Origin: Paenarthrobacter aurescens | Lineage (GTDB): Bacteria > Actinomycetota > Actinomycetes > Actinomycetales > Micrococcaceae | Direction of reading: 5' to 3' | Assembly: GCF_041549525.1 (NCBI RefSeq) | Contig: NZ_CP157456.1 | Coordinates: 2,418,001-2,482,000 of the forward strand | Length of the DNA: 64,000 bases | Notes under the pieces: model-generated | What the model saw: only the letters and a program-made list of their open reading frames with translations | Told to the model about the DNA's origin: nothing | Databases searched by the model: none | Part shown: piece by piece, positions 34,141-43,445 of the stretch | Layout of the letters: each line of letters opens with the position of its first letter | Numbering within the stretch: position 1 is the stretch's first letter | Program-made: the position numbers and the translations under genes

Positions 34141-34546
34141 GTTTCCTCCTTTTGCAGTGACTTCCATTACTAACAGCCAACACCCTTTGGGCGCGTGCTT
34201 CAAGCTATTGTCCCAGCCAGCGGCCATATTCCGCATTCCACACGGTGTTTCGCCGCCACGAGGATTGCGTGCTTTGCGTCACGGAGGCCACAGGGATGTG
34301 ACATACAACGCGCCTCGGGCCCCACGGCTACGCATCCCGACGCCGCGAAAGCTAGAGTGGCCATGAGCGTTATGGCTGCAGGGCGATCGCCCCGAGAAGT
34401 TTCATGGACAGCCAAACGCTCACAAGACCTGCCCGGCGCATCCGACCGGGCTGTTGAACAGAGATGTCGCACACGACGCATTCACGACGGGCAGATACCC
34501 TGCCGGACTTGAGGCGCCGATGCATGCGCCAAAAGGAAGGTTGGAC
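34141..34546. promoter_or_regulatory. Divergent intergenic region between DUF3052 and aceE (406 bp)
   Basis: No conserved gene or hairpin terminator was found. A -10-like TAGAGT occurs within AAGCTAGAGTGG (about 34349-34360), possibly for the plus strand. The stretch must hold promoters for both aceE and the DUF3052-ahpE-sir2 operon, and possibly a leader for aceE. Reading frames here (for example from 34195 and 34200) are open by composition only. Confidence 0.4.
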
Positions 34547-37324
34547 GTGGCTGCAGGAGAAGAGACCTCACACATCCTCAGCGGGTTGACTGCCCAGCTG
34601 CCTGATCGTGATCCGGAAGAGACCGCGGAGTGGATTGAGTCCCTTGATGCGTTGATCGCGGAGCAGGGTACCGAGCGTGCCCAGTACATTATGCGTTCGT
34701 TGTTGCAGCGTGCCGGTGCGAGGTCGGTGGGTGTGCCAATGGTGACGACCACTGATTATGTGAACACGATCCCGGTGGACCAGGAAGCGCAGTTCCCGGG
34801 GAACGAGGAGTTCGAGCGCCGGTACCGGGCGTATATGCGGTGGAACGCTGCGGTGATGGTCCACCGTGCGCAGCGGTCCGATATTGGTGTGGGCGGGCAT
34901 ATTTCCACCTATGCCGGTGCTGCGACGTTGTACGAGGTGGGGTTCAACCACTTCTTCCGCGGCAAGGACCACCCTTCGGGCGGGGACCAGGTGTTTTTCC
35001 AGGGCCACGCTTCACCGGGCATGTACGCCAGGGCGTTCATGGAAGGCCGCCTGACCGAGGAGGATCTGGACGGGTTCCGTCAGGAAAAGTCCAAGGAAGG
35101 CCACGCCCTGTCCTCGTACCCGCACCCGCGGCTGATGCCTGATTTCTGGGAATTCCCCACGGTGTCGATGGGTATCGGCCCGATGAACGCGATCTATCAG
35201 GCCCAGTCCAACCGGTACCTGCAGAACCGTGGCATCAAGGACACCAGTGATCAGCAGGTCTGGGCGTTCCTGGGCGACGGGGAAATGGACGAGCCCGAGT
35301 CCCGTGGCCTGCTCCAGCTCGCCGCGAACGAGAACCTGGACAACCTGAACTTCGTGATCAACTGCAACCTCCAGCGCCTGGACGGACCGGTCCGCGGCAA
35401 CGGCAAGATCATGCAGGAACTCGAGGCGTTCTTCCGCGGTGCGGGCTGGAACGTGATCAAGGTCGTCTGGGGCCGTGAGTGGGACTCGCTCCTGGAAGCG
35501 GACAAGGACGGGGCGTTGGTGAAAATCATGAACGAAACCCCCGATGGTGACTACCAAACCTACAAGGCCGAGTCCGGCGGGTTCGTCCGTGAACACTTCT
35601 TCGGTAAATCCCCGCAGACCAAAGACATGGTCGCGGACCTGGACGACGAGCAGATCTGGGGCCTCAAACGCGGCGGCCACGACTACCGCAAGGTCTACGC
35701 CGCCTATAAGGCAGCGACCGAGTTCAAGGGCAAACCCACCGTCATCCTGGCCAAAACCGTCAAGGGCTACGGCCTGGGACCGCACTTCGAGGGCCGCAAC
35801 GCGACCCACCAGATGAAGAAACTGACCATGGAAGACCTCAAAGCCTTCCGTGACCACCTCCGGATCCCCATCAGCGATGACCAGCTCGACGCTGACCTGT
35901 ACCGTCCCCCGTACTACCACCCCGGCATGGACGCCCCGGAAATCAAATACCTCATGGAACGCCGCGCCGAGCTCGGCGGGTTCGTGCCCGAACGGCGCCG
36001 CACCCACACCCCCGTGACCCTGCCCGAGGCGAAGTCCTACGAGGTAGCCAAACGCGGATCCGGGAAACAACAAGCAGCCACCACCATGGCCTTCGTGAGG
36101 CTCCTCAAAGACCTCATGCGGGACAAGAACTTCGGTGCCCGGTTCGTGCCCGTGGTCCCGGACGAATCCCGGACCTTCGGGATGGACGCGTTCTTCCCCA
36201 CCGCGAAAATCTACAACCCCAAAGGCCAGAACTACCTCTCCGTGGACCGCGACCTCGTCCTGGCCTACAAAGAATCACCCGCCGGCCAACTGATCCACCC
36301 CGGCATCAACGAAGCCGGCGCCGTCGCAGCGTTCACCGCCGCCGGAACCGCCTACGCCACCCACGGCGAACCCCTGGTCCCGATCTACGTGTTCTACTCC
36401 ATGTTCGGCTTCCAACGCACCGGGGACTCGTTCTGGGCCGCAGCAGACCAAATGACCCGCGGGTTCATCATCGGCGCCACCGCAGGACGGACCACCCTCA
36501 CCGGCGAAGGACTCCAACACGCCGACGGGCACTCCCCCATCCTGGCCTCCACCAACCCCGCCGTGAAAACCTACGACCCCGCCTACGGCTACGAAATCGG
36601 CCACATCATCCGCCACGGCCTCGAAGAAATGTACGGCGAAAACCCCGACGCAACAGCAGACAACACGGACAACAACGTGATGTACTACCTCACCGTCTAC
36701 AACGAACCCATCACCCAACCCGCGGAACCGGAAAACCTCGACATCAACGGGCTCCTCAAAGGCATCTACAAACTCGCAGAAGCCCCGCAAACCGGGAACA
36801 CAGACGGTAACCGGCCCACCGCGAACATCCTCGCCTCCGGCGTCTCCGTGCCCTGGGCACTCGAAGCCGCCCGGATCCTGGCCGAAGACTGGAACGTCGC
36901 CGCCACCGTCTTCTCCGTGACCTCCTGGAACGAACTCCGACGCGACGGACTCGCCGCCGAAGAACACGCCTTCCTCAACCCCGGCCAACCCGCCCGCACC
37001 CCGTTCATCACCGAACAACTCGCAGGCACCACCGGACCCGTCATCGCCGTCTCGGACTACATGAAAGCCGTCCCCGACCAAATCCGCCAATTCATCCCCA
37101 ACGACTTCGCATCCCTCGGAGCAGACGGCTTCGGCTTCTCCGACACCCGCCAAGCCGCACGCCGCTACTTCAAAAACGACACCCACTCCATCGTCGCCAA
37201 AACCCTCCAACTCCTCGCCGCCAAGGGAGAAGTTGAAGCAGGTGCGCTGGAAAAGGCAATCGAGAAGTACCGGCTCCTGGATGTCAACGCCGGCACCACC
37301 GGCGGAGCAGGCGGCGACGCCTGA
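34547..37324 (+). CDS. aceE: Pyruvate dehydrogenase E1 component, homodimeric type
   Basis: A 925-residue thiamine-diphosphate enzyme that decarboxylates pyruvate and passes the acetyl group to the E2 lipoyl domain, giving acetyl-CoA. The ThDP motif [20 protein letters not shown] through NLNFVINCN is intact, as are the YVGVG-like and HSPILAST (LQHADGHSP) segments near residues 660-690. The start is GTG 34547 with AAGGAAGG 6 nt upstream ([13 protein letters not shown]); the frame runs 31 codons further 5' without support. It is followed by a terminator and then fasR. Strand composition changes within its 3' third (see findings). Confidence 0.95.
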   Translation: MAAGEETSHILSGLTAQLPDRDPEETAEWIESLDALIAEQGTERAQYIMRSLLQRAGARSVGVPMVTTTDYVNTIPVDQEAQFPGNEEFERRYRAYMRWNAAVMVHRAQRSDIGVGGHISTYAGAATLYEVGFNHFFRGKDHPSGGDQVFFQGHASPGMYARAFMEGRLTEEDLDGFRQEKSKEGHALSSYPHPRLMPDFWEFPTVSMGIGPMNAIYQAQSNRYLQNRGIKDTSDQQVWAFLGDGEMDEPESRGLLQLAANENLDNLNFVINCNLQRLDGPVRGNGKIMQELEAFFRGAGWNVIKVVWGREWDSLLEADKDGALVKIMNETPDGDYQTYKAESGGFVREHFFGKSPQTKDMVADLDDEQIWGLKRGGHDYRKVYAAYKAATEFKGKPTVILAKTVKGYGLGPHFEGRNATHQMKKLTMEDLKAFRDHLRIPISDDQLDADLYRPPYYHPGMDAPEIKYLMERRAELGGFVPERRRTHTPVTLPEAKSYEVAKRGSGKQQAATTMAFVRLLKDLMRDKNFGARFVPVVPDESRTFGMDAFFPTAKIYNPKGQNYLSVDRDLVLAYKESPAGQLIHPGINEAGAVAAFTAAGTAYATHGEPLVPIYVFYSMFGFQRTGDSFWAAADQMTRGFIIGATAGRTTLTGEGLQHADGHSPILASTNPAVKTYDPAYGYEIGHIIRHGLEEMYGENPDATADNTDNNVMYYLTVYNEPITQPAEPENLDINGLLKGIYKLAEAPQTGNTDGNRPTANILASGVSVPWALEAARILAEDWNVAATVFSVTSWNELRRDGLAAEEHAFLNPGQPARTPFITEQLAGTTGPVIAVSDYMKAVPDQIRQFIPNDFASLGADGFGFSDTRQAARRYFKNDTHSIVAKTLQLLAAKGEVEAGALEKAIEKYRLLDVNAGTTGGAGGDA

Positions 37325-37361
37325 CAGATGGTGGGCTGACTCCCGCAACGCCAGCAATAAA

Positions 37362-37404
37362 CCCGACGGCGGCTTTCACTCCAAAAGTGAGGGCCGCCGT
37401 CGGG
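37362..37404 (+). terminator. Terminator after aceE
   Basis: CCCGACGGCGGC (37362-37373) pairs with GCCGCCGTCGGG (37393-37404), a 12-bp stem with further pairing (TTCACT/AGTGAG) inside the loop, 37 bp past the aceE stop. The T tract is poor (CGTTAA). Confidence 0.72.
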
Positions 37405-37478
37405 CGTTAAACCGTGCGAGGGCATGCTGGAACCGGGCTGCGGCATGCTTGGCCGCGACGTGACCAGCAACAACATCA

Positions 37479-37498
37479 GTTGTAGCCTTCTCACAAAT
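37479..37498 (+). promoter_or_regulatory. Candidate FasR site upstream of fasR
   Basis: GTTGTAGCCTTCTCACAAAT matches GTTGTAGACTTCCTACAAAC before fabD at 16 of 20 positions. It lies 35-54 bp upstream of the fasR ATG at 37533. It may be an autoregulatory operator or a shared promoter element. Confidence 0.5.
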
Positions 37499-37532
37499 GG
37501 AGCTTGTCCGGGATGGGCCGTATGCTCGTTCC

Positions 37533-38777
37533 ATGGCAGAGCCGAGCAAAACCACCACCAAGCGCAAGGCAGCGCCGCAAGCATTGTCACCTGAAAAGGC
37601 CGAAACCCTCCGGCAACTGCGGGCCAACGTGGGTCAACTCTCCACCAGCACCATGCGGCAACTGGAGAAATCACTGCCCTGGTATGGGCGCCTAAGCTCC
37701 GATGAACGCTCTGCCTTGGGCCTTGTAGCCCAGAACGGCATTGCTGCCTTTGTGACGTGGTACGAACGCCCAAGTTCGCCGTCGTGGATCCTCACCGACG
37801 TCTTCGGCAACGCCCCTACTGAGCTGACCCGCTCCATCAGCCTGCAGAAGGCCCTGCAACTGATCCGGATCGTTGTGGAGGTTGTGGAGGACCAGGTACC
37901 GGTCATCGCGCCGGAATCGGACCAACCATCACTCCGCGAAGCCGTCCTGCGCTATTCGCGGGAAGTGGCGTTCGCCGCTGCCGACGTTTACGCGCGGGCC
38001 GCCGAATCCCGTGGATCGTGGGACACGCGCCTGGAGGCGTTGATCGTAGATGCGATTCTACGAGGTGAAAACACTGATGCTTTGAGGTCCCGGATCGCTG
38101 CACTGGGCTGGAAAGCGCAGGAGCGGTTCACTGTAATGGTGGGGAATTCGCCCTCTGAGCCCAGCGCCAGCTACGTCAGCGAGCTACGCCGCACCGCCGG
38201 GCGCTTCTCAGAGGACGCGCTGGTGGGAATTCAAGGTGACCGGCTCATCCTGATCCTTGGAGGTGTGCAGGACCGCGATACCGCCTACGTCAAGCTCAGT
38301 GAGCTTTTCGCCCCCGGAGCCGTAGTTTACGGCCCGGAAGCAAGCTCCCTGCTGGAAGCGAGCGGCTCTGCCCAGGCAGCGTTCGCCGGGCTCACCGCAG
38401 CCCGTGCCTGGCCCTCCGCCCCGCGACCGGTGGCCGCCGACGACCTCCTTCCTGAGCGCGTAGTTTCCGGTGATGACGCCGCCCGAAGGTCACTGATCAA
38501 GAACATTTACAGACCACTCCTGGCCGCTTCGAATGGGCTCGTGGAGACCTTGGGGACATACTTGGAACTCGGCCACTCACTGGAGGCCACGGCGCGTGAA
38601 CTGTTCGTCCATGCCAACACGGTGCGCTACCGTTTGAAGCGTGTTTGTGACGTGACAGGGTGGGATCCACTCCTTCCCAGGGAGGCATTTGTGCTCCAAA
38701 CGGCCTTGGTGGTGGGCCGTCTTTCAGCCCAACCAAAAGCCGCTACCGAACGTCACGCGTCACGTTCGCAGAACTGA
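37533..38777 (+). CDS. fasR: FasR-type PucR/CdaR-family regulator of fatty-acid synthesis
   Basis: A 414-residue regulator. The C-terminal PucR helix-turn-helix is plain: ETLGTYLELGHSLEATARELFVHANTVRYRLKRVCDVTGWDPLLPREAFVLQTAL; the central GGDEF-like region is typical of the family (RLILILGGVQ near residue 240). The gene lies directly upstream of fabD-fabH-acpP-fabF, as FasR does in Streptomyces and its homologue (Rv2242) does near fabD in Mycobacterium tuberculosis; FasR in Streptomyces activates this operon. ATG 37533 gives MAEPSKTTTK; ATG 37497 would add 12 residues and overlap the candidate operator. Confidence 0.87.
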   Translation: MAEPSKTTTKRKAAPQALSPEKAETLRQLRANVGQLSTSTMRQLEKSLPWYGRLSSDERSALGLVAQNGIAAFVTWYERPSSPSWILTDVFGNAPTELTRSISLQKALQLIRIVVEVVEDQVPVIAPESDQPSLREAVLRYSREVAFAAADVYARAAESRGSWDTRLEALIVDAILRGENTDALRSRIAALGWKAQERFTVMVGNSPSEPSASYVSELRRTAGRFSEDALVGIQGDRLILILGGVQDRDTAYVKLSELFAPGAVVYGPEASSLLEASGSAQAAFAGLTAARAWPSAPRPVAADDLLPERVVSGDDAARRSLIKNIYRPLLAASNGLVETLGTYLELGHSLEATARELFVHANTVRYRLKRVCDVTGWDPLLPREAFVLQTALVVGRLSAQPKAATERHASRSQN

Positions 38778-38780
38778 ACC

Positions 38781-38800
38781 GTTGTAGACTTCCTACAAAC
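38781..38800 (+). promoter_or_regulatory. Candidate FasR site upstream of fabD
   Basis: GTTGTAGACTTCCTACAAAC contains a perfect inverted repeat TTGTAG-n5-CTACAA (38782-38787 and 38793-38798). It is in the gap between fasR and fabD, about 70 bp upstream of the fabD start, and nearly repeats the element before fasR. Confidence 0.55.
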
Positions 38801-38865
38801 TGACCCAGTGAGCTTGGTGTACCAAAACACCAGTGGATCACGTGGCAATTTGGAAAGCTGGATAC

Positions 38866-39795
38866 GTGCTTGCAATCGTCTGCCCTGGACAGGGCTCCCA
38901 GACCCCTGGATTTTTAGCCCCTTGGCTGGAACTCCCCTCCGTCGAAGGCCAATTGGCCGCCCTGAGCGAAATCGCAGGCATCGACCTCAAGGCCCACGGA
39001 ACCACATCGGATGAAGAGACCATCAAGGACACTGCCGTAGCGCAGCCCCTGATCGTCGCTGCCGGCCTGGTTGCTGCCAAGTCCTTGTTTGATGTGGAAC
39101 TCAGCACCCTTCCCGTCATCCTTGCCGGGCATTCCGTTGGTGAAATCACAGCTTCTGCCCTTGCCGGTGTCCTCACCGAGTCCGAGGCCATGACCTTCGT
39201 CCGGGAGCGCGCCAACAGCATGGCCGCAGCAGCTGCTGTGACACCCACGGGCATGAGCGCAGTTGTTGGCGGAGATCCCGCGGAGGTCCTGGCTGCCATT
39301 GAGGCCACCGGCGCCACTCCGGCCAACGTCAACGGGGCCGGACAGACAGTGGCCGCCGGAACGTTCGAGCAGCTCAAGGCCTTGGCGGAAAACCCGCCGG
39401 CTAAAGCGCGTGTCATCCCGCTGAAGGTCGCCGGCGCCTTCCACACTTCGCACATGGCACCGGCTGTCAGCGCCCTCGAAGCTCTCAAGCCGTCCTTGGC
39501 ACCGCAGAACCCGGCTGTTCCGCTGTTGTCCAACTTCGACGGCAAGGAAATAACCACAGGTACTGCCGCGGTGGAAAGCCTGATCGCGCAGGTCTCCCGT
39601 CCCGTTCGCTGGGATCTGTGCATGGAGACGCTGGTTGAGCGCGGCGTCACCGGCCTCATTGAACTTGCACCCGCCGGCACCTTGGCAGGGCTCGCCAAGC
39701 GCGGCATGCCGGGTGTTAAAACTGTTGCCGTCAAAACCCCGGATGACCTGTCCGCGGCCCTCGCGCTCTTCGCAGAACTGGAGGGACAGGCATGA
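38866..39795 (+). CDS. fabD: Malonyl-CoA:ACP transacylase
   Basis: A 309-residue transferase that loads malonyl onto acyl carrier protein. The start MLAIVCPGQGSQTPGF and the active-site GHSVGEITASALAG (Ser of GHSxGE) are clear, together with the conserved Arg in FVRERANSMAAAA and His in FHTSHMAPA. The GTG at 38866 has GGAAAG upstream; the ATG at 38833 would add 11 residues with no family match. fabH overlaps its end by 4 bp. Confidence 0.95.
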   Translation: MLAIVCPGQGSQTPGFLAPWLELPSVEGQLAALSEIAGIDLKAHGTTSDEETIKDTAVAQPLIVAAGLVAAKSLFDVELSTLPVILAGHSVGEITASALAGVLTESEAMTFVRERANSMAAAAAVTPTGMSAVVGGDPAEVLAAIEATGATPANVNGAGQTVAAGTFEQLKALAENPPAKARVIPLKVAGAFHTSHMAPAVSALEALKPSLAPQNPAVPLLSNFDGKEITTGTAAVESLIAQVSRPVRWDLCMETLVERGVTGLIELAPAGTLAGLAKRGMPGVKTVAVKTPDDLSAALALFAELEGQA

Positions 39796-40853
39796 GCACT
39801 CCGGTGTTGAACAAGGCCGTTGTCAACGAGAATGCCCGCATCCTGGGCATCGGCGCCTACCGCCCGGACGTCATTGTCACCAACGAAGACGTCTGCCAGT
39901 GGATCGACTCCTCGGACGAATGGATCCGCCAGCGTACCGGGATCATCACCCGTCACCGCGCTGCTGCTGACGTCAGCGTGATCGACATGGCAGAAGGTGC
40001 TGCACGCGAAGCTCTCAAGCAAGCCGGGATCGAGGCCTCCCAACTGGGCGCCGTGATCGTGTCCACCGTGACGCACCCGTACGCGACGCCGTCGGCTGCT
40101 GCTGCACTCACTGACCGTTTGGGCGCGACGCCGGCACCCGCCTTCGACATCTCGGCCGCCTGTGCAGGGTACTGCTACGGCGTGGCACAGGCTGACGCCC
40201 TGGTCCGTTCCGGTGCAGCCCAGTACGTCCTGGTAGTCGGTGCGGAGAAGCTCTCCGACGTCATCGACAACCACGAGCGCACCATCTCCTTCCTTCTCGG
40301 CGACGGCGCAGGTGCCGTTGTGGTTGGCCCGTCCGACACTCCCGGCATCGGCCCCTCGGTGTGGGGCTCGGATGGCAGCAAGTGGGACGCAATCGGCATG
40401 ACCCACTCCCTCGAGGACGTCAAGAAGCTGGGCGAATCCGCACGGCACTCCGACGAAATTGACGATCCCGCCATTCTGTCGGCAACCCAGGATGTGTGGC
40501 CCACGCTTCGGCAGGACGGGCAGACAGTGTTCCGTTGGGCCGTCTGGGAAATGGCAAAGGTAGCCCAGCAGGCACTGGATGCCGCGGGCATCGAAGCGAG
40601 CGACCTCGCTGCTTTCGTTCCCCACCAGGCCAACATGCGCATCATCGACGAGATGGTCAAGAAGCTCAAGCTTCCCGAATCTGTTGTCATCGGCCGCGAC
40701 ATCGCCCAAGCCGGAAACACGTCAGCGGCATCCATCCCCCTGGCAACACACCGCTTGCTTCAGGAGAACCCTGAGCTCAGCGGCGGCCTGGCCCTGCAGA
40801 TCGGGTTCGGCGCCGGACTTGTCTTCGGCGCCCAGGTAGTGGTTCTGCCGTAG
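39792..40853 (+). CDS. fabH: 3-oxoacyl-ACP synthase III (KAS III)
   Basis: A 353-residue initiating condensing enzyme. The catalytic triad is visible: Cys in DISAACAGYCYGV, His in FVPHQANMRIID and Asn in AGNTSAASIPLA. In branched-chain fatty-acid makers such as Arthrobacter it starts with branched acyl-CoA primers; that is family knowledge, not seen here. Its ATG overlaps the fabD stop (ATGA), so translation is coupled. acpP follows after 117 bp. Confidence 0.95.
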   Translation: MSTPVLNKAVVNENARILGIGAYRPDVIVTNEDVCQWIDSSDEWIRQRTGIITRHRAAADVSVIDMAEGAAREALKQAGIEASQLGAVIVSTVTHPYATPSAAAALTDRLGATPAPAFDISAACAGYCYGVAQADALVRSGAAQYVLVVGAEKLSDVIDNHERTISFLLGDGAGAVVVGPSDTPGIGPSVWGSDGSKWDAIGMTHSLEDVKKLGESARHSDEIDDPAILSATQDVWPTLRQDGQTVFRWAVWEMAKVAQQALDAAGIEASDLAAFVPHQANMRIIDEMVKKLKLPESVVIGRDIAQAGNTSAASIPLATHRLLQENPELSGGLALQIGFGAGLVFGAQVVVLP

Positions 40854-40970
40854 CCCGGGCCCCCTCCCGGCTACCAACAGCCAACTGAATACGACTTACA
40901 AACCCAAGCCGCAACCCGCGGTTTGCCCCCTTTCCGGTAATAGCCGGTCCAACAAGAAAAGGAGCCAACA

Positions 40971-41216
40971 ATGGCTAGCAACGAAGAGATCCTGGCCGGC
41001 CTGGCTGAAATCGTCAACGAAGAAACCGGCCTCGCCACCGAAGCCGTGGAGCTGGACAAGTCCTTCACCGAGGACCTGGACATCGACTCCATTTCCATGA
41101 TGACCATCGTGGTCAACGCTGAAGAGAAGTTCGGCGTTCGCATTCCGGACGAAGAGGTCAAGAACCTCAAGACCGTCGGCGACGCCGTCAGCTTCATCGC
41201 CAACGCACAGGCCTAG
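40971..41216 (+). CDS. acpP: Acyl carrier protein
   Basis: An 81-residue ACP. The phosphopantetheine attachment Ser is in DLDIDSISMMTIV, helix II follows and the overall charge is acidic. AAAGGAG lies just upstream of ATG 40971. A CTTACAAAC segment upstream (about 40890-40902) partly matches the candidate FasR site. A 12-bp hairpin lies between its stop and fabF. Confidence 0.96.
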   Translation: MASNEEILAGLAEIVNEETGLATEAVELDKSFTEDLDIDSISMMTIVVNAEEKFGVRIPDEEVKNLKTVGDAVSFIANAQA

Positions 41217-41227
41217 TCCTGACACAC

Positions 41228-41269
41228 GCTGTGCCGGGCCGGGATTCCTATCCTTGAGCCCGGCACAGC
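41228..41269 (+). other. Intercistronic hairpin between acpP and fabF
   Basis: GCTGTGCCGGGC (41228-41239) and GCCCGGCACAGC (41258-41269) form a perfect 12-bp stem with an 18-nt loop. There is no T tract, so it is more likely an mRNA stability or partial-attenuation element than a full terminator; it could keep acpP message above fabF. Confidence 0.55.
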
Positions 41270-41348
41270 CGCAGTAACACCCATAGATTTTCTTGCCTCC
41301 CCCTGTGTACCGCGCATGCGGGACGGCTATCCGACAGAGAGTGATCGC

Positions 41349-42584
41349 ATGGCACGCAAAGTAGTCATAACCGGTCTGGGGGCCACCACTCCCATCGGCG
41401 GCGACGTACCCACAATGTGGCAGAACGCGCTGAAAGGGGTCTCCGGCGCCCGCACGCTGGGCGACGAGTGGGTGGCCAAGTACGACCTCCCCGTCCACTT
41501 TGCTGCCCGGGCCTCGACGCCGGCACTGGAGGTCCTGAGCCGCGTTGAGGCTAAGCGCATGGACCCCTCCACGCAGTTTGGTGTCATCGCAGCCCGCGAG
41601 GCATGGTCTGACTCGGGGATTGAAGAGATTGACCACGACCGGCTCGCCGTGGCGTTTGCCACCGGCATCGGTGGCGTCTGGACTCTCCTTGATGCGTGGG
41701 ACACGCTCAGGGATAAGGGACCCCGCAGGGTTCTGCCCATGACTGTGCCCATGCTTATGCCCAACGGTGTGGCAGCAGCGGTCAGCCTGGACCTTGGAGC
41801 CCGCGCCGGAGCACACACTCCCGTTTCGGCCTGCGCGTCAGGCACCGAAGCCCTCCACTTGGGCCTGGACCTGATCCGTTCCGGCAAGGCCGACGTCGTG
41901 GTGTGCGGTGGAGCTGAAGCCGCCATTCACCCTATGCCTCTGGCCGCATTCTCCTCCATGCAGGCCTTGTCCCGCCGCAACGACGAACCCGAACGTGCTT
42001 CCCGCCCGTACGACCGTGACCGTGATGGCTTTGTCATGGGCGAAGGCGCCGGTGCTTTGGTCCTTGAGGCCGAGGAACACGCCATTGCCCGTGGGGCGCG
42101 CATTTACGCCGAACTCGCCGGTACCTCGGTGACTGCCGATGCCTATCACATCACAGCACCGGACCCCGAGGGCCTGGGTGCCACCCGTGCGCTCAAGGCA
42201 GCCATGTTCGATGGCCGGATCCAGGCTGAGGACGTCGTTCACGTCAACGCACACGCCACCTCCACTCCCGTGGGTGACAAGCCCGAGTACACGGCCCTGC
42301 GCGCCGCCCTGGGGACGCACGTGGACAACGTGGCGGTCTCCGCCACCAAGTCGCAGATGGGCCACCTCCTGGGTGCTTCAGGTGCTGTTGAAGCCGTACT
42401 GACCGTGCTGGCCGTCTACGAACGCAAAGCGCCGGTCACCATTAACCTCGAAAACCAGGATCCGGAGATCCCCCTCGACGTCGTGACTTCCGTTCGCGAT
42501 CTCCCCGCAGGAGACATCGTGGCTTTGAGTAACTCCTTCGGCTTCGGCGGCCACAACGCCGTCATCGCAGTACGGAACGTCTGA
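41349..42584 (+). CDS. fabF: 3-oxoacyl-ACP synthase II
   Basis: A 411-residue elongating condensing enzyme. The Cys-His-His triad is in SACASGTEALHLG, NAHATSTPVGD and KSQMGHLLGASGAVEA; DRDGFVMGEGAGALVLE is conserved. The start at ATG 41349 (MARKVVITGLGATTPIGG) matches the family; the frame extends 11 codons upstream without similarity. It ends the fab cluster and is followed by a 16-bp-stem terminator. Confidence 0.96.
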   Translation: MARKVVITGLGATTPIGGDVPTMWQNALKGVSGARTLGDEWVAKYDLPVHFAARASTPALEVLSRVEAKRMDPSTQFGVIAAREAWSDSGIEEIDHDRLAVAFATGIGGVWTLLDAWDTLRDKGPRRVLPMTVPMLMPNGVAAAVSLDLGARAGAHTPVSACASGTEALHLGLDLIRSGKADVVVCGGAEAAIHPMPLAAFSSMQALSRRNDEPERASRPYDRDRDGFVMGEGAGALVLEAEEHAIARGARIYAELAGTSVTADAYHITAPDPEGLGATRALKAAMFDGRIQAEDVVHVNAHATSTPVGDKPEYTALRAALGTHVDNVAVSATKSQMGHLLGASGAVEAVLTVLAVYERKAPVTINLENQDPEIPLDVVTSVRDLPAGDIVALSNSFGFGGHNAVIAVRNV

Positions 42585-42611
42585 GTTTCCCATTTCCGTC
42601 CCAACGGGACA

Positions 42612-42650
42612 TGAGAAGGGCCCCACCTCCTGGTGGGGCCCTTCTCATTG
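42612..42650. terminator. Strong bidirectional terminator after fabF
   Basis: A perfect 16-bp stem (42612-42627 with 42632-42647) and 4-nt loop TCCT between the convergent fabF and DUF3145 genes. Short T and A runs flank it on both sides. Confidence 0.85.
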
Positions 42651-42691
42651 CTATGGGAGACGCTTTTTGAGTCAGTGTCAGTGGCTTGCTG

Positions 42692-43195
42692 CTAGCCCAC
42701 CTGGTGCAACCAGCGCACCGGAGCACCTTCGGCTGCGTGGCGGAAGGGCTCCAGTTCTTCATCCCAGGCCTCGCCCAAAGCCAACGAGAGCTCGTGATAG
42801 ACAGCGGAAGGGTCTCCGGCACCGGACTCATAGGCGTAGCGGATGCGATCCTCGGTCACCATGATGTTGCCGTGCACATCAGTGACGGCATGGAAAATAC
42901 CCAACTCCGGGGTGTGGGACCAACGCGCCCCGTCCACGCCCTGGCTGGGTTCTTCGGTTACCTCGTAACGCAAGTGCGCCCAGCCCCTCAGAGCAGACGC
43001 CAATTGGGCCCCCGTACCGGGAGCGCCGGTCCACGAGAGCTCTGCCCGGAACATTCCCGGCGCGGCCGGTTGCGGGGTCCATTCAAGATCGGTTCGCTTA
43101 TCCACGACCGATCCAATGGCCCACTCAACGTGCGGGCAAAGTGCCGTAGGGGCCGAGTGCACAAACAAGACACCGCGGGTTGTTGCAACAGACAT
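42692..43195 (-). CDS. DUF3145 domain-containing protein
   Basis: A 167-residue actinobacterial protein (MSVATTRGVLFVHSAPTALCPHVEWAIGS ... WTGAPGTGAQLASALRGWAHLRYEVTEEPS). It is almost always found next to the fab locus in actinobacteria; its biochemical role is not known. ATG 43195 has GGAGG 5 nt upstream, better than ATG 43207. The protein is soluble, Trp-rich and without known catalytic motifs. Confidence 0.85.
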   Translation of the reverse strand: MSVATTRGVLFVHSAPTALCPHVEWAIGSVVDKRTDLEWTPQPAAPGMFRAELSWTGAPGTGAQLASALRGWAHLRYEVTEEPSQGVDGARWSHTPELGIFHAVTDVHGNIMVTEDRIRYAYESGAGDPSAVYHELSLALGEAWDEELEPFRHAAEGAPVRWLHQVG

Positions 43196-43445
43196 TCCAT
43201 CCTCCATAGCTGTAGGTACGTCTTCCCCAACGACCTCTGCCTGGATGTTTGCTGTTGCTGCCGGATGCCTTGGAGTTCAAGGGGCCTGACAGGCTATGTA
43301 GTTTTAGGTGCACACAATGAATGTGAGCGTTACAGACGATACTGGCACAGATTTAACCCTCAACCGTAAATTGAAGGTTTCCCCGTGGTGCTTTCATTTT
43401 GCCGTACGCTGCCCGTTTCCGCCAGTGGGCAGCCCGGGGCACACC

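Noticed and set aside
34195..34512. Open frames upstream of aceE
   Set aside because: Composition alone keeps them open; they overlap the promoter region and lack Shine-Dalgarno sequences.
36275..37357. 360-codon minus-strand frame opposite aceE, rich in Gly, Val and Phe
   Set aside because: Lies opposite the C-rich 3' part of aceE and has a repetitive composition from that skew; not a gene.
38838..40709. 623-codon open frame on the minus strand across fabD and fabH
   Set aside because: It is antisense to two genes with full catalytic motifs; high-GC codon bias leaves the opposite frame open. No recognisable domain.
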